This document shows, piece by piece, positions 1 through 8,369 of a DNA stretch of 41,342 bases (its first letter is position 1; every line of letters starts with the position of its first letter). The DNA is taken from IMG/VR virus record IMGVR_UViG_3300020463_000043, positions 1-41,342 of that record; one strand, given 5' to 3'. The notes beneath the pieces were generated by a model. The model saw nothing but the letters and a program-made list of their open reading frames with translations, made no database searches and was not told the origin of the DNA. The stretch comes from a virus. Both the position numbers and the translations under genes were made by a program.

Positions 1-70
1 CGCTCCCTGTTCCAGTAAACTTCTGGAATGTTATGTCACCTACGTTTGGGTCTATACCTATGTATGCCAT
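1..70 (-). CDS. Tail fibre/adhesin, N-terminal fragment (partial)
   Basis: Only the first 23 codons lie in the window; the gene runs off the left edge. It starts MAYIGIDPNVGDITFQKF, the same MAYIG opening as the 313-residue fibre at 837-1778, so the two probably share a particle-attachment N-terminus. The ATG at 70 follows AGGAT and lies just downstream of the stop of the 156-residue fibre gene. Function is inferred from this similarity and from the surrounding fibre cluster. Confidence 0.6.
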   Translation of the reverse strand, partial: MAYIGIDPNVGDITFQKFTGTGS

Positions 71-73
71 TTT

Positions 74-544
74 TTATCCTGAAATTTCCATAAGTGTGAA
101 AACGCTGCCCTCTTCGATTCCAAGTATTGGATGCCCTGAACCACCGGAAGCTGATTTGTATTGTAGTTTATATGTGGTTGCTGATGTTGTTGATGGGCTG
201 TCTAAAAAATGCATCCCTGTTCGCCATAATTGTTGTCCAAAAACTGTTCCCGAGCTACGAGCATCTAAATACCAACCAGATTTTGCATGTAGAACTGTGC
301 TTCCTCTAACAATTGCGTAATAAGGGATAGGAAAAGTAGAGCCACTGTTAGTATAAGCCCCCAAATCAAACATCAATAAAATCTTGTTAGAAGTGCTTTT
401 GGGCGTAACGGTTAATGTAGCACCAGTAATATCAACTAAAGATGTCTGTGAAGAAGAAGTCTGACTGGCTGAAGTTATTGCCTGACTGACCTCCAACACT
501 TTACCGCTATCTAAGGAGCCTGATAATATTTTAGATATAGGCAT
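74..544 (-). CDS. Putative tail fibre/adhesin domain protein (156 aa)
   Basis: A Ser/Thr/Gly-rich protein predicted to be mostly beta strand. The N-terminus (MPISKILSGSLDSGKVLEVSQAI) is followed by a beta-sandwich-like stretch resembling the C-terminal receptor-binding domains common in phage fibres, with alternating hydrophobic strands such as KILLMFDLG and a closing EEGSVFTLMEI strand. It sits in a run of fibre genes at the distal end of the late block. I infer a virion surface or receptor-binding role; no enzyme motif is visible. Confidence 0.6.
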   Translation of the reverse strand: MPISKILSGSLDSGKVLEVSQAITSASQTSSSQTSLVDITGATLTVTPKSTSNKILLMFDLGAYTNSGSTFPIPYYAIVRGSTVLHAKSGWYLDARSSGTVFGQQLWRTGMHFLDSPSTTSATTYKLQYKSASGGSGHPILGIEEGSVFTLMEISG

Positions 545-548
545 CTAA

Positions 549-824
549 TTACTCCGGTAAACTGTTAGCCATTGCTTCTTCGTTTCGTTTTGCTGCTGTC
601 TTAACAACACCTAACTCAAAGGCTTGTGTCACTTGTGCGTCAGCGCCTGTTGCAATAGCAATATCATTCTCGTTACAGTGTGCTACTAACGCGGCAACGA
701 TTTCTTCCTGACCAAGACGGGCGCGGTTATGAAGCGCATTGTCAGCCCAGACTTGAACAGTTGGAGTGACATACTCTAAGCTCTTATACTGAGTGTCTGT
801 TAACTCTATCGTGATTGAAGGCAT
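549..824 (-). CDS. Small virion-associated protein of fibre cluster (91 aa)
   Basis: It opens MPSITIELTDTQYKSLEYV and continues into a helical stretch (NALHNRARLGQEEIVAALVAH). Short proteins with this SITIxLTDTQYKxLEY opening are familiar next to fibre genes of marine phages, but their function is not known to me. AAGGAT precedes the ATG. It is embedded between two fibre genes, so a structural or fibre-assembly role is a reasonable inference. Confidence 0.6.
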   Translation of the reverse strand: MPSITIELTDTQYKSLEYVTPTVQVWADNALHNRARLGQEEIVAALVAHCNENDIAIATGADAQVTQAFELGVVKTAAKRNEEAMANSLPE

Positions 825-836
825 GTGTTTATCCTT

Positions 837-1778
837 TTAATGCAGAAGCCCAATGCTAATGAAGTTGTTAGAATTAGCTGAAAGGTCAGAATAGTTGGTG
901 TGATAACCCACCCCGCAAGTGTCATTCGCAGCGAGGCTTAATATTATGCTTGCGTTGTTTGCGTTGTAAACGCCACTTGTAGATGTGTCTGGCTCGTCCC
1001 AGAAGACGCATATGTTTGTGCTATTTTTATAAAGATACATACCACACCACTGATTGTAGGTTATTTTGTGACCAGCTTTAAACATTATATAATATCTACC
1101 AGCAACAGGGGCTGTAAAAAATCCTGCACCAGAGGCATTGTCAAAGTTACTCCCTATGTTAAATACAATACTATTCCATCTTTTATAACGAACACTTGTA
1201 GCTGGTTCAGCACCACTAGTCCCCTCAATGGGTGACGTTGCAACGAACAATGGTTGATTAGGAATTGTAGTGCGGCCTGAACTGTCAATAAGCATGTGGT
1301 CAGCAGATGCATTGGCTGATATAGCCAATGTGCCAACAACATGAGTAATTGCAGATTTAGTTGTATTGCTATCATCTTCAATTAACAGACCGCCAGTGTA
1401 TCCACCGTTTATAGCCTTTATAGAAACACTCCCGGGCGTTGTAGAAACATTACCACTAAACGTACCAGTGGTGGCAGTAAGCGGCTGACCAGAAGGATGC
1501 TCTAGTCGTGTTGTTGGCTCTGCCAGCCCTCGGTAGACAACGTATATATTGTTTGTCCCGGAGGATGGGGCTGCATCGAATGTTAATGTGGTTCCTGTGG
1601 CAGTATAGGACTTTCCAGACCCCGGCTCTTGAGGCACGTTATTCACAAACACGTTCAGGTCTTCAGCCACATTAACCGGACGGTTCAGTGTGAAGGCCGT
1701 AGCAGACCCGTTCCCACTAAAATACTGGCTAGTAGGAGTTGCTAGTTTCTGTGATGGTGGTGGCCCAATGTATGCCAT
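837..1778 (-). CDS. Tail fibre with C1q/TNF-like tip domain (313 aa)
   Basis: Residues 1 to about 100 hold a repeat-rich attachment region (MAYIGPPPSQKLATPTSQYF; FNVNG-like strands with NVFVNNV and YTATGTTLTF). The last 110 or so residues look like a C1q/TNF-like jelly-roll head: FFTAPVAGRYYIMFKAG, then MYLYKN, then ASIILSLAANDTCGVGYHTNYSDLSA and a closing ISIGLLH strand. C1q-like heads in phage fibres usually form receptor-binding trimers. The start overlaps the stop of the upstream 58-residue gene (TAATG). Fibre assignment is strong; the receptor cannot be judged. Confidence 0.75.
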   Translation of the reverse strand: MAYIGPPPSQKLATPTSQYFSGNGSATAFTLNRPVNVAEDLNVFVNNVPQEPGSGKSYTATGTTLTFDAAPSSGTNNIYVVYRGLAEPTTRLEHPSGQPLTATTGTFSGNVSTTPGSVSIKAINGGYTGGLLIEDDSNTTKSAITHVVGTLAISANASADHMLIDSSGRTTIPNQPLFVATSPIEGTSGAEPATSVRYKRWNSIVFNIGSNFDNASGAGFFTAPVAGRYYIMFKAGHKITYNQWCGMYLYKNSTNICVFWDEPDTSTSGVYNANNASIILSLAANDTCGVGYHTNYSDLSANSNNFISIGLLH

Positions 1779-1954
1779 TAATCTGCATCCTCTATGGTTA
1801 GTTCGCCAGCATCCACTTGACGCATAATTTCTACATAGTCCATATTAGCTGAATCTCTAGGAACAGTTGTAAGTTTATCACCCACAGTAATATTTATATA
1901 TAGTATGTTTTCGTCTATTAAATCTTTGACGTATTTAGCATTTTTAATTTCCAT
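1778..1954 (-). CDS. Small acidic protein of fibre cluster (58 aa)
   Basis: A short gene between two fibres, starting MEIKNAKYVKDLIDENILY and ending in an acidic tail (GELTIEDAD). AGGAG lies a few bases before its ATG, and its TAA shares bases with the ATG of the next fibre gene (TAATG), which supports real translation and coupling. No domain was recognised. The pattern MDYVEIMRQVDAGELTI resembles small proteins found beside phage fibres; function unknown. Confidence 0.65.
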   Translation of the reverse strand: MEIKNAKYVKDLIDENILYINITVGDKLTTVPRDSANMDYVEIMRQVDAGELTIEDAD

Positions 1955-1962
1955 AAAATCTC

Positions 1963-2988
1963 CTACAACTCAATCTTTGCTTCCCATTTTGCTTGCCAAC
2001 CTTCATTGCCGCCAGCACTGCCCGGAGATGAATAAATAGTTGTGCCATCTATTGAGCTACTTGTGGCTCCTGATGAGGTATATCTAGAACCACCAGCACT
2101 AAAAGAAAGTTGAGTTAAAGAAGGATTAGCCCTCATTGGTGGAGAATAAGTTACACTTGTAGATGTAAAGTACCCAGAAGCCTCTGCGACACCATACCAA
2201 CTAGCGTGAAAGGTTTGATAATACCGTCTGCACTTAGTTAATGTGGTTGTGGTGTCCTCATGCTCAAAAGGCGTGGCTACATCTCCGATTTCAAGCTGGA
2301 CACCTGTAAGGTAAAAGTTGTTGCTAGTACTGTCTAAAACATTTACTTGCCCAACGGCTGCATTTGCTGCTGTGAAAGATGCCCACGATGTTGCTAGTGT
2401 ACCACTGGTGTAATCTGAACCAGCCAACAGCCACCAATAAATTTGAATAGAGTAATTGTTATCATTAGTTATAGCGCCCGTTGTGTCTCCAGCAAAGGTA
2501 AGTATTTTCTTTTCCCATGTGTTAGCAGAACTTACTGTGTAAGATTTGGAAATATGTCTAGTATTATCTTGGTCAAACAATTGAACAACATGAGTTCCAG
2601 TTTTAGGTGACTTCACCCAAAATTGTAGGGTGAGACTCTCTGCACTAGAAGTTCCCTTTTTAATATGTTGTAAGTCCCGCCCTTCAAACTTATAGCCAAG
2701 GTAGTGATAATCAGTAGAAGCAATTGACGTATCTGCTGTTGTGACATCAATTTCTAATGATGAAGACAACCCATGCTCTGGTACATTACTAGTGAAATGT
2801 TTTGAAACTGTAGCTCTTGCAGCAGTGTTACCTTTAAACGCAAACCTATCCACACCACCATAATCATCTTGTAGGCCAGTAACTGCGCCTCGTTGATCTA
2901 TTTCCATCGCACCATTGATAATCAGGTTTTTATTTGCCTGAAATACCTCGTTAGCAATCTGATTAGTGCCAATAGTGCTAAGTGCCAT
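1963..2988 (-). CDS. Tail fibre with carbohydrate-binding-like domain (341 aa)
   Basis: The N-terminus includes NKNLIINGAMEIDQRG and a GGVDRFAF motif, typical of phage fibre/minor tail proteins. The middle (LTLQFWVKSPKTGTHVVQLF, WEKKILTFAGDT) looks like a carbohydrate-binding beta sandwich, followed by the common FYLTGVQLEIGDVATPFEH and TKCRRYYQTF signatures. The remaining C-terminal 70 residues are Ser/Gly-rich. Its start overlaps the end of the 109-residue structural gene upstream. Role inferred: host-surface glycan recognition. Confidence 0.75.
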   Translation of the reverse strand: MALSTIGTNQIANEVFQANKNLIINGAMEIDQRGAVTGLQDDYGGVDRFAFKGNTAARATVSKHFTSNVPEHGLSSSLEIDVTTADTSIASTDYHYLGYKFEGRDLQHIKKGTSSAESLTLQFWVKSPKTGTHVVQLFDQDNTRHISKSYTVSSANTWEKKILTFAGDTTGAITNDNNYSIQIYWWLLAGSDYTSGTLATSWASFTAANAAVGQVNVLDSTSNNFYLTGVQLEIGDVATPFEHEDTTTTLTKCRRYYQTFHASWYGVAEASGYFTSTSVTYSPPMRANPSLTQLSFSAGGSRYTSSGATSSSIDGTTIYSSPGSAGGNEGWQAKWEAKIEL

Positions 2989-3317
2989 TATGTGATCTCC
3001 AGTACAGACACCGTTACATCAGCGGCGCTTGCCTGACTTGCTGTTACTCTGAGAATATCGGATGCATTCATAACAATTTTCTGATCACCGCCAACAGCCA
3101 CCAAACTACTTCCGACAGGCACTATAGCGCTCTTTACAATATGTACATTATCACCGTCATTGTTTATTAGCTGCACGTTAACCGTAATGGACACTGTAAG
3201 TATGTTAGCAACATTCAATCCGATTATTGTTGTTTCTGTTCCAGCGGGACAAGTGTAAACATCTGCGTTTGAAGTCCCTACAGCCGTGTCAGTAAATGTC
3301 TTAAATGCGTTTGCCAT
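2988..3317 (-). CDS. Small beta-rich structural protein (109 aa)
   Basis: The protein opens MANAFKTFTDTAVGTSNADVYTCPAGTE and then alternates beta strands, ending DVTVSVLEIT. Proteins of this size and pattern are frequent in marine phage structural clusters, often next to fibres. It ends exactly at the start of the 341-residue fibre, indicating coupled expression. No catalytic motif is seen. A minor virion or fibre-attachment role is inferred. Confidence 0.6.
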   Translation of the reverse strand: MANAFKTFTDTAVGTSNADVYTCPAGTETTIIGLNVANILTVSITVNVQLINNDGDNVHIVKSAIVPVGSSLVAVGGDQKIVMNASDILRVTASQASAADVTVSVLEIT

Positions 3318-3321
3318 TTTC

Positions 3322-3909
3322 CTATCCTAATGCTATCGCAAATGCCAGCGCATTTGGGTCTGTTTCCGAGAAATTTACCGCATTGCCAGTTGCATCGTTA
3401 AATATCATCTTTTCTGCTGGCAACGTACAAAATATTGTTCTAGTACCAGACGACCAGCTTATCTTCTCGTCACCAATTGTAAGCGACACATTATCCGCCA
3501 AAGTAACCGCTGAACTTAAAACAATACTTGTCTGGCTATTCACTGTAGCAATAGTCACAACGCCGGAGATTCCTGTCCCTTTGACGCGCTGTCCCACAGT
3601 TAGAGTACCTCCAGAGACATTATCAACTGTAACGGCTGTAGAGGCGCTCACAGCGCCATTTACGAGTGCTGTAATCTTTGTGCTACTGCTTTCTAGGATT
3701 GTCGTCCTAGTCAGTGTTGTACCAGACAAGGTATATGTTCCAATACCAACCTCAAAGTCCGTGCCGTCAGAACAACCATAATAAGTGGTGTTGCCATTTC
3801 CTATTTCGGAAAAAGCCTCAAATCCAGTTATTGCACCAGCTAAGGTATAAGTACCAGTGCCAGTGGTGGTTGAGGTTTCCTTGACACGATCTTTGATGAC
3901 AAGAGCCAT
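3322..3909 (-). CDS. Fibre-type protein with one 60-aa repeat module (195 aa)
   Basis: About residues 85-145 carry a module (VNGAVSAST, GGTLTVGQRVKGTGISG, TIATV, SIVLSSAVTLADNVSL) that also occurs twice in the adjacent 349-residue gene. The N-terminal part (FEAFSEIGNGNTTYYGC, GTYTLSGTTLTRTTILES) and the C-terminal part (ALAFAIALG) resemble phage tail proteins with small beta domains. The gene starts on the last base of the upstream gene's stop, so they are translationally linked. I infer a fibre or baseplate spike component. Confidence 0.65.
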   Translation of the reverse strand: MALVIKDRVKETSTTTGTGTYTLAGAITGFEAFSEIGNGNTTYYGCSDGTDFEVGIGTYTLSGTTLTRTTILESSSTKITALVNGAVSASTAVTVDNVSGGTLTVGQRVKGTGISGVVTIATVNSQTSIVLSSAVTLADNVSLTIGDEKISWSSGTRTIFCTLPAEKMIFNDATGNAVNFSETDPNALAFAIALG

Positions 3910-4958
3910 TACTTCAACTCAATGCTTAGGTTGCTTGCATTAATTCTGAATATATCGCCAACAGCGAGCTGCTTTTGCGCATCAAGAACGCCTAGAAACA
4001 ATATGTTGCTACCGTCAAACTTTAACACGACATTATCAGAAATGCTTTGAGCGGAACTAAGAACGATTGCGTTCTGGTTTGTAACAGTCTGAACTGTAAC
4101 ACGACCGCTTATCCCAGTCCCGGTAACAACGTCACCAACAGCTATAGTTCCACTGTTCCCATTTAGCGCCACGTTTGCAGAACTTGATACAGCGCCGTTT
4201 ACCGTTGCTCTTGCAAAGTTCTTATCTGCAACAAAGGCATGAGTAACTGTATAGGTAGCCACTCCACTGGATGGAGAGAACTCAATATTGTCATCATTAA
4301 TCACTCTTTGAGAATCACATATGACGGTGACTCCAGCAGTATGAGAAGCGGCAGAAGTTCCGTCTTGCCCTCTAGTTACTCCTGTCAATGTATTGACACC
4401 TGTGAATGATAATGCGGTGTTATCTGCGACTGTGACTGCTGATGATAGTACAATGTTGTTCTGGTTAGTCACGGTAGCAATGCGAACCGTTCCAGTTATT
4501 CCTGTTCCAGTTACAACCATACCAACTGTGAGTGTTCCGTTGTTTCCATCAACAGCTACGTTAGTAGAACTGGTAACAGCCCCATTTGCATCAGCAGTGG
4601 CTGTCCCATCCTTACCTGTGTAAGTGAGTATCTCTTGACCGATAACAATATCGCCCGCTGACGGCAAAGCCTCAGCGTCTGTTAAGATAATCTCTGTATC
4701 AGAAGAGCCAGCATTAACAGCAAGTGTGGTGTTTGACTGTTTCCAGTTAGCAGCCGTTACCTGTTGCCTTGTGTAGTTGGCGTCTTGAGTTACAATATTC
4801 ACTTCCGTAAATTGAGGCTTTTCGAGGTTAGTTACTCCGGTAGCCAAACCTACATATATACTATTGCCCGGCGTGGCAAAGGAAAGAGAATTATTCTTGA
4901 ACAAAAAGTCAAGAACTCGTCTTTCCAAGTATGTGGTCGCCGCATTTGATGTTGCCAT
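3909..4958 (-). CDS. Fibre-type protein with two 60-aa repeat modules (349 aa)
   Basis: Two copies of a roughly 60-residue module lie near residues 125-190 and 255-315; both have AVxSSxNVAxxGNxGT, then VGxVVTGTGIxG, then a TVTNQNxIVLSSA core. The N-terminus (TYLERRVLDFLFKNNS) is helical and the linker region has AVNAGSSDTEIILTDAEALP, a pattern seen in phage fibre proteins. The C-terminus (VGDIFRINASNLSIEL) closes a beta domain. The repeats suggest an elongated, recombining adhesin; function beyond that is inference. Confidence 0.65.
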   Translation of the reverse strand: MATSNAATTYLERRVLDFLFKNNSLSFATPGNSIYVGLATGVTNLEKPQFTEVNIVTQDANYTRQQVTAANWKQSNTTLAVNAGSSDTEIILTDAEALPSAGDIVIGQEILTYTGKDGTATADANGAVTSSTNVAVDGNNGTLTVGMVVTGTGITGTVRIATVTNQNNIVLSSAVTVADNTALSFTGVNTLTGVTRGQDGTSAASHTAGVTVICDSQRVINDDNIEFSPSSGVATYTVTHAFVADKNFARATVNGAVSSSANVALNGNSGTIAVGDVVTGTGISGRVTVQTVTNQNAIVLSSAQSISDNVVLKFDGSNILFLGVLDAQKQLAVGDIFRINASNLSIELK

Positions 4959-4968
4959 CTTCTACTCC

Positions 4969-5646
4969 TTATGTACGGGGCCTAGTGGGTAGACCCTGCC
5001 TATATGCGTCATCGTTTTCTCTTGCTTCCGCGAGGTCTTTTAACCTTGATAGGCTTTCTTGGAAGCGCCCATCATACATGGATATAACATCCTGCTCACC
5101 TTTCATGTAAATATACGCCTCTATTAAAGAACCGTAAAGAAGGGCATTTGTAGCGTTTTTGCTAAGCCATGTATATTCGTTGTCTGCGCCAGCGGTCAGG
5201 CTTGCTGGACGGTAATAATAATGAAGCTCCACACTATATGCTTGATCCGGTGTCGGACTCAGTATGAAGTTTGCCTGAACCTGACCTGCTGCGGCTGTCG
5301 CAGTCGCGTCAAAGAAACCGTAGTATTTGGGCGTTCCTGTTGTGGTTCTGTCTGGATACGCCTCTCTCATAAAGTTTACATCTTTTTCAAGAAGGAACCC
5401 CTCTTTTCCAGCAGTGCTAATAAACAAAGAAAAAGGGGCTAAGAAATCAGAGGGGGTCGATAGATACTCGTTGTTCTGAGTAAGTGTTGAAGTGGCGTTC
5501 TTACGAAAGTTCTCTAAATCAACATTAACTATTATTCTGTCTTCTGCCGCACGAATAAACACAGGCAGGTTGGTTACAAACCCTGTCTCGTCATTCTCTG
5601 TAAAGTCTTTTATAGCTTGCTTTAGCTCGGCATAAGTATAAGACAT
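4969..5646 (-). CDS. Putative neck/adaptor protein (225 aa)
   Basis: It opens MSYTYAELKQAIKDFTENDE, a helix seen at the start of phage head-tail adaptor-type proteins, followed by a region with RAAEDRIIVNVDLENFRKNA and DFLAPFSLFI. The C-terminal half is helical (NATNALLYGSLIEAYIYMKGE, then RFQESLSRLKDLAEARENDD). Size and helix content fit a connector subunit placed between portal and tail. The gene ends a few bases before the 349-residue fibre and begins at the stop of the gene upstream. Confidence 0.6.
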   Translation of the reverse strand: MSYTYAELKQAIKDFTENDETGFVTNLPVFIRAAEDRIIVNVDLENFRKNATSTLTQNNEYLSTPSDFLAPFSLFISTAGKEGFLLEKDVNFMREAYPDRTTTGTPKYYGFFDATATAAAGQVQANFILSPTPDQAYSVELHYYYRPASLTAGADNEYTWLSKNATNALLYGSLIEAYIYMKGEQDVISMYDGRFQESLSRLKDLAEARENDDAYRQGLPTRPRT

Positions 5647-6065
5647 TAGTTAATCCTGACTATCGCAGTTCCCGCTGCCGCTGCTGGCATCGTTATATTA
5701 AAGGTTGATGAAGTTACGCTTTGATTAGAGCCAAATGAGTAAACAGCAACAGCCTTGTTAGATTTACTGGAATTATATATTAGAGCGCCACTTGTTGAAA
5801 ATGTAGAGTTTGACCAAGATGGATCGCCAAAATCAACCAATCCTGTAGTGCCATCTGTGCTTGGGGCCACTACGCTGAGCGTTACACCGCCCGCAGAGTA
5901 TCCAGTCCCTGACACCTCATTAGAGGTGCTGTAGGCCGTTGTAGCGGCTCCTAATGATGCGCTACTGCTATACAGTGCAATCTTAAATGTATCAGTTGTA
6001 AAGTCATGTACGCCCTCAAGCAGTTCTTTCTTGAAACTTGTACACATCGCTGTCGATATTGCCAT
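5646..6065 (-). CDS. Beta-rich virion structural protein (139 aa)
   Basis: The start MAISTAMCTSFKKELLEGVHDF is followed by DTFKIALYSSSASLGAAT and a Gly/Ser-rich beta region. This pattern (short helix, FKxALY, then TAYSTSNEVSGTGYSAGG) is a familiar phage structural protein. It lies between the 249-residue cupredoxin-like protein and the adaptor protein. The exact place in the particle is unknown. The stop shares bases with the next start. Confidence 0.65.
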   Translation of the reverse strand: MAISTAMCTSFKKELLEGVHDFTTDTFKIALYSSSASLGAATTAYSTSNEVSGTGYSAGGVTLSVVAPSTDGTTGLVDFGDPSWSNSTFSTSGALIYNSSKSNKAVAVYSFGSNQSVTSSTFNITMPAAAAGTAIVRIN

Positions 6066-6074
6066 TTTATACTC

Positions 6075-6824
6075 CTACGGGGTGTTGGCCTGACCACCCA
6101 TCCCACTGTGATTTGTGCAGTAATAATACAATGTAGGCGCTCCGCTTGCCACTGTGATCTGTGTATAAGCTCCAGAAGACCCCGGAGTTCCACTTGTTGT
6201 CACGCCAGTTGTGTATTGCGAGCCTCCGCCATGAGTGCCATTTGCTGTGGTTGAAAACCTAAATGGATGACCTGAATTACTGCCGTCAGACTGATCAAAC
6301 TTATATGTAGAGCCTTCGTTTAGTGTAAGAGTTGGGGAAGCCCCTGAAAGGCCAGCAACATAGTATTTGTTTCCAGTCCCGTATGAGTTTGTTCCGGATG
6401 CAACTGTGACCGTATAGTTTGTCACGGCGGATGTTGTCAAAGAGCCTACAGCGCCTGTTCCAGAAACCCCGGTAAGAGACACATTAACTACAGGACCAGC
6501 AATCCCATTTGTTACAAGTTGACCCGCTCTGCCAACACCAAACCCCACATTTATTCTGGTCAATGTTTCTACATCAAAGGTCGGGAATGTTATCGTTACA
6601 GACTCTGTAAACCTTTCTGGCCTTGGGTTAAGCAAAGACTGAGGGTCAAATATACGAATACGGCCTAGGAAGTTCTGTGGATGATCTGGATCAACCACAT
6701 CCTTCCCCACTCTAAAACCAGTCTTAGTGCCGTTATTAACCTCATCAACAAGGTCCTTTAGGTCATACCTAAAACCAGTTTTATCGCAGTATCCAAACGC
6801 ATATTTGCCCTTAGCAAAACTCAT
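6075..6824 (-). CDS. Virion protein with cupredoxin-like C-terminal domain (249 aa)
   Basis: Residues 1-100 are phage-specific, with MSFAKGKYAFGYCDKTGFRY and DHPQNFLGRIRIFDPQ. The last 90 residues resemble a small cupredoxin: LTLNEGSTYKFDQSD, GHPFRFS (His186), then TLYYYCTNHSGMGG with Cys236, His239 and Met242. These His-Cys-His-Met positions match the ligand set of type 1 copper sites, although the C-x2-H-x2-M spacing is tighter than in plastocyanin. Whether metal is bound is not shown. The gene sits in the structural block, so a virion decoration or tail component is likely. Confidence 0.7.
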   Translation of the reverse strand: MSFAKGKYAFGYCDKTGFRYDLKDLVDEVNNGTKTGFRVGKDVVDPDHPQNFLGRIRIFDPQSLLNPRPERFTESVTITFPTFDVETLTRINVGFGVGRAGQLVTNGIAGPVVNVSLTGVSGTGAVGSLTTSAVTNYTVTVASGTNSYGTGNKYYVAGLSGASPTLTLNEGSTYKFDQSDGSNSGHPFRFSTTANGTHGGGSQYTTGVTTSGTPGSSGAYTQITVASGAPTLYYYCTNHSGMGGQANTP

Positions 6825-7690
6825 TATCCAGCCCTATTGAAGCCTGTTCCTTTTGTTGCAGCGCCAGCGCCACGAACAGTTAAGCCGCCAGATTTGTACC
6901 CCTGTACTTTTTTCATGGAGCCACCGCCCATTCGTCTATCGGCACGACCTCTTGCCTTTTTGCGAATATCAGCAAGTCGTTTATTTTCTGCACTTGATAC
7001 ACCCTTCAAAGAAGATGTTTTGTTTGGACTAACAGGAGTGGGTCTGCGATCAGTGTCAGGCCTTCTTGCCTTCGCAGAAGCATCTGCCGCCCGTCTCCGT
7101 CTATTGACTTCACCCAACTGATTTAAACGGGTTGTTGTTGTAGCCCGCTTCTTAGCAACATCAGGGCTTTTTGCGGTTCTAGCCTTTGATGGTTTAGCGC
7201 CTCTAAGCCTTGCTCTGTTTGCCGCTGTGTCATCAGCCAATGCCTTCATTGAAGACCTTTTCATGCCCTTAAATGGGTTTGATGACTTTCCACCAGTTGG
7301 AATCTTGATAGATTGACCCACACGAATTTGATTGGCATTCCTTATGCTAGGGTTAGCAGCCATCAAAGCCTTTAAAGTGACTCCTTTTGACTTAGCAATC
7401 TGAGACAAGGTGTCTCCTGATTTGACCTTTACTGGCCCACCTTTGGAATACGACATGTTCTTTTTCATCATGCCACCACCCATCATTTTCTTTTTCATCA
7501 TTCCACCGCCCATCATTTTGCCTACTCCATCTGCGGCAAAGAATGGGACTTTCTTTCCATCCTTCTCTACCATTTTAAGTTTGCCACCTCCGGCTTGGCC
7601 TAAAGGCTTTGTCTTTTCTGTATTCATTGGATGTTTTGGACTTGCATGACGGGGCTTCTTCTTTGGAAGAGGCATTTTCTTCTTTTCCAT
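6824..7690 (-). CDS. LysM-domain protein with Lys/Met/Gly repeats (288 aa)
   Basis: A LysM peptidoglycan-binding domain spans about residues 88-133 (VKSGDTLSQIAKSKGVTLKA, NPSIRNANQIRVGQSIKIP). It is preceded by repeats of MMGGGMMKKKM type encoded by a 30-bp tandem DNA duplication, and followed by a long Arg/Lys-rich region. AGGAGGG precedes the ATG at 7690. The LysM suggests contact with the cell wall during entry or exit; the basic part may bind nucleic acid. No hydrolase domain is visible, so this is not an endolysin on its own. Confidence 0.75.
   Translation of the reverse strand: MEKKKMPLPKKKPRHASPKHPMNTEKTKPLGQAGGGKLKMVEKDGKKVPFFAADGVGKMMGGGMMKKKMMGGGMMKKNMSYSKGGPVKVKSGDTLSQIAKSKGVTLKALMAANPSIRNANQIRVGQSIKIPTGGKSSNPFKGMKRSSMKALADDTAANRARLRGAKPSKARTAKSPDVAKKRATTTTRLNQLGEVNRRRRAADASAKARRPDTDRRPTPVSPNKTSSLKGVSSAENKRLADIRKKARGRADRRMGGGSMKKVQGYKSGGLTVRGAGAATKGTGFNRAG
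7461..7520 (-). repeat. 30-bp tandem duplication in the LysM gene
   Basis: Bases 7461-7490 and 7491-7520 match at 27 of 30 positions and encode consecutive MMGGGMMKKK repeats. It is in frame, so copy number can change without breaking the gene. Confidence 0.7.
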
Positions 7691-7691
7691 A

Positions 7692-8369
7692 TTACCCTCC
7701 TAGGTAAAACGTGTCGTATGGCACGAACTTCATTGAAGATGAGTCGGTGTCTTCACCCGCAGCCAGTTCAAACTGGAACTCATACTCTTGTTTAAGCGGA
7801 GCCACACGCGCCGCCACTTCAGGTTTTTTCATGGCTATGTAGTAAGCCAATCCAGCCGCAAGACAAGGTATAAACCTTGGCGGCACATCAGCGGTCGTTC
7901 CTATTCCAGACGAGACGCCATTGATTCCGCGTAAGCGGAAATACGATAAAGTATACGAGCTAGAATCCGGCACAGGCCACAAAGTAACATTGACAGCCGT
8001 TGCTTGACGATCAACAAAAATTTGAGAAGGCCGTCCTTGCAGATTTTTAGAACTTTGCTGAGCATAGCTTGAGACGCTGATACGCTCCAAGCTAGTATCG
8101 ACTTGCTCTGTCCCAGAGCCTGTACGAACTTGATGTTCAATGAGGTCAATAGTGTCCGCAGGCATTTGATAAGTCGCTGTGCCTGCTGTGAGAGCTTGTG
8201 TGCCAGAGTCGATAGTCCAGAGGTTAAGTCCACGATTTTGCCATTCCAATGTTAATAGGTTTAAACTACGCCGCGCAGTCTTTAGGTCGTACCCTGTTTG
8301 CATCTGAAGGCCAGCGCGTTCAAACGCCTCTTCAAATATCTCAGGTAAATCAGGTGTTATTACAGCCAT
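7692..8369 (-). CDS. P22 gp4-like tail accessory/neck protein (225 aa)
   Basis: The region RRSLNLLTLEWQNRGLNLW near residue 29 is the recognisable signature of gp4-like tail accessory factors, which attach beneath the portal and close the DNA channel in P22-like podoviruses. It is followed by QALTAGTATYQMPADTIDLI and a beta domain, then a helical C-terminus (PRFIPCLAAGLAYYIAMKKP, VAPLKQEYEFQFELA). It is separated from the LysM gene by one base. This is one of the two main reasons to suspect a short-tailed virion. Confidence 0.75.
   Translation of the reverse strand: MAVITPDLPEIFEEAFERAGLQMQTGYDLKTARRSLNLLTLEWQNRGLNLWTIDSGTQALTAGTATYQMPADTIDLIEHQVRTGSGTEQVDTSLERISVSSYAQQSSKNLQGRPSQIFVDRQATAVNVTLWPVPDSSSYTLSYFRLRGINGVSSGIGTTADVPPRFIPCLAAGLAYYIAMKKPEVAARVAPLKQEYEFQFELAAGEDTDSSSMKFVPYDTFYLGG

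Noticed and set aside
6824-7690. LysM protein as endolysin
   Set aside because: Only a binding domain and basic repeats are present; no hydrolase domain or catalytic motif was found.
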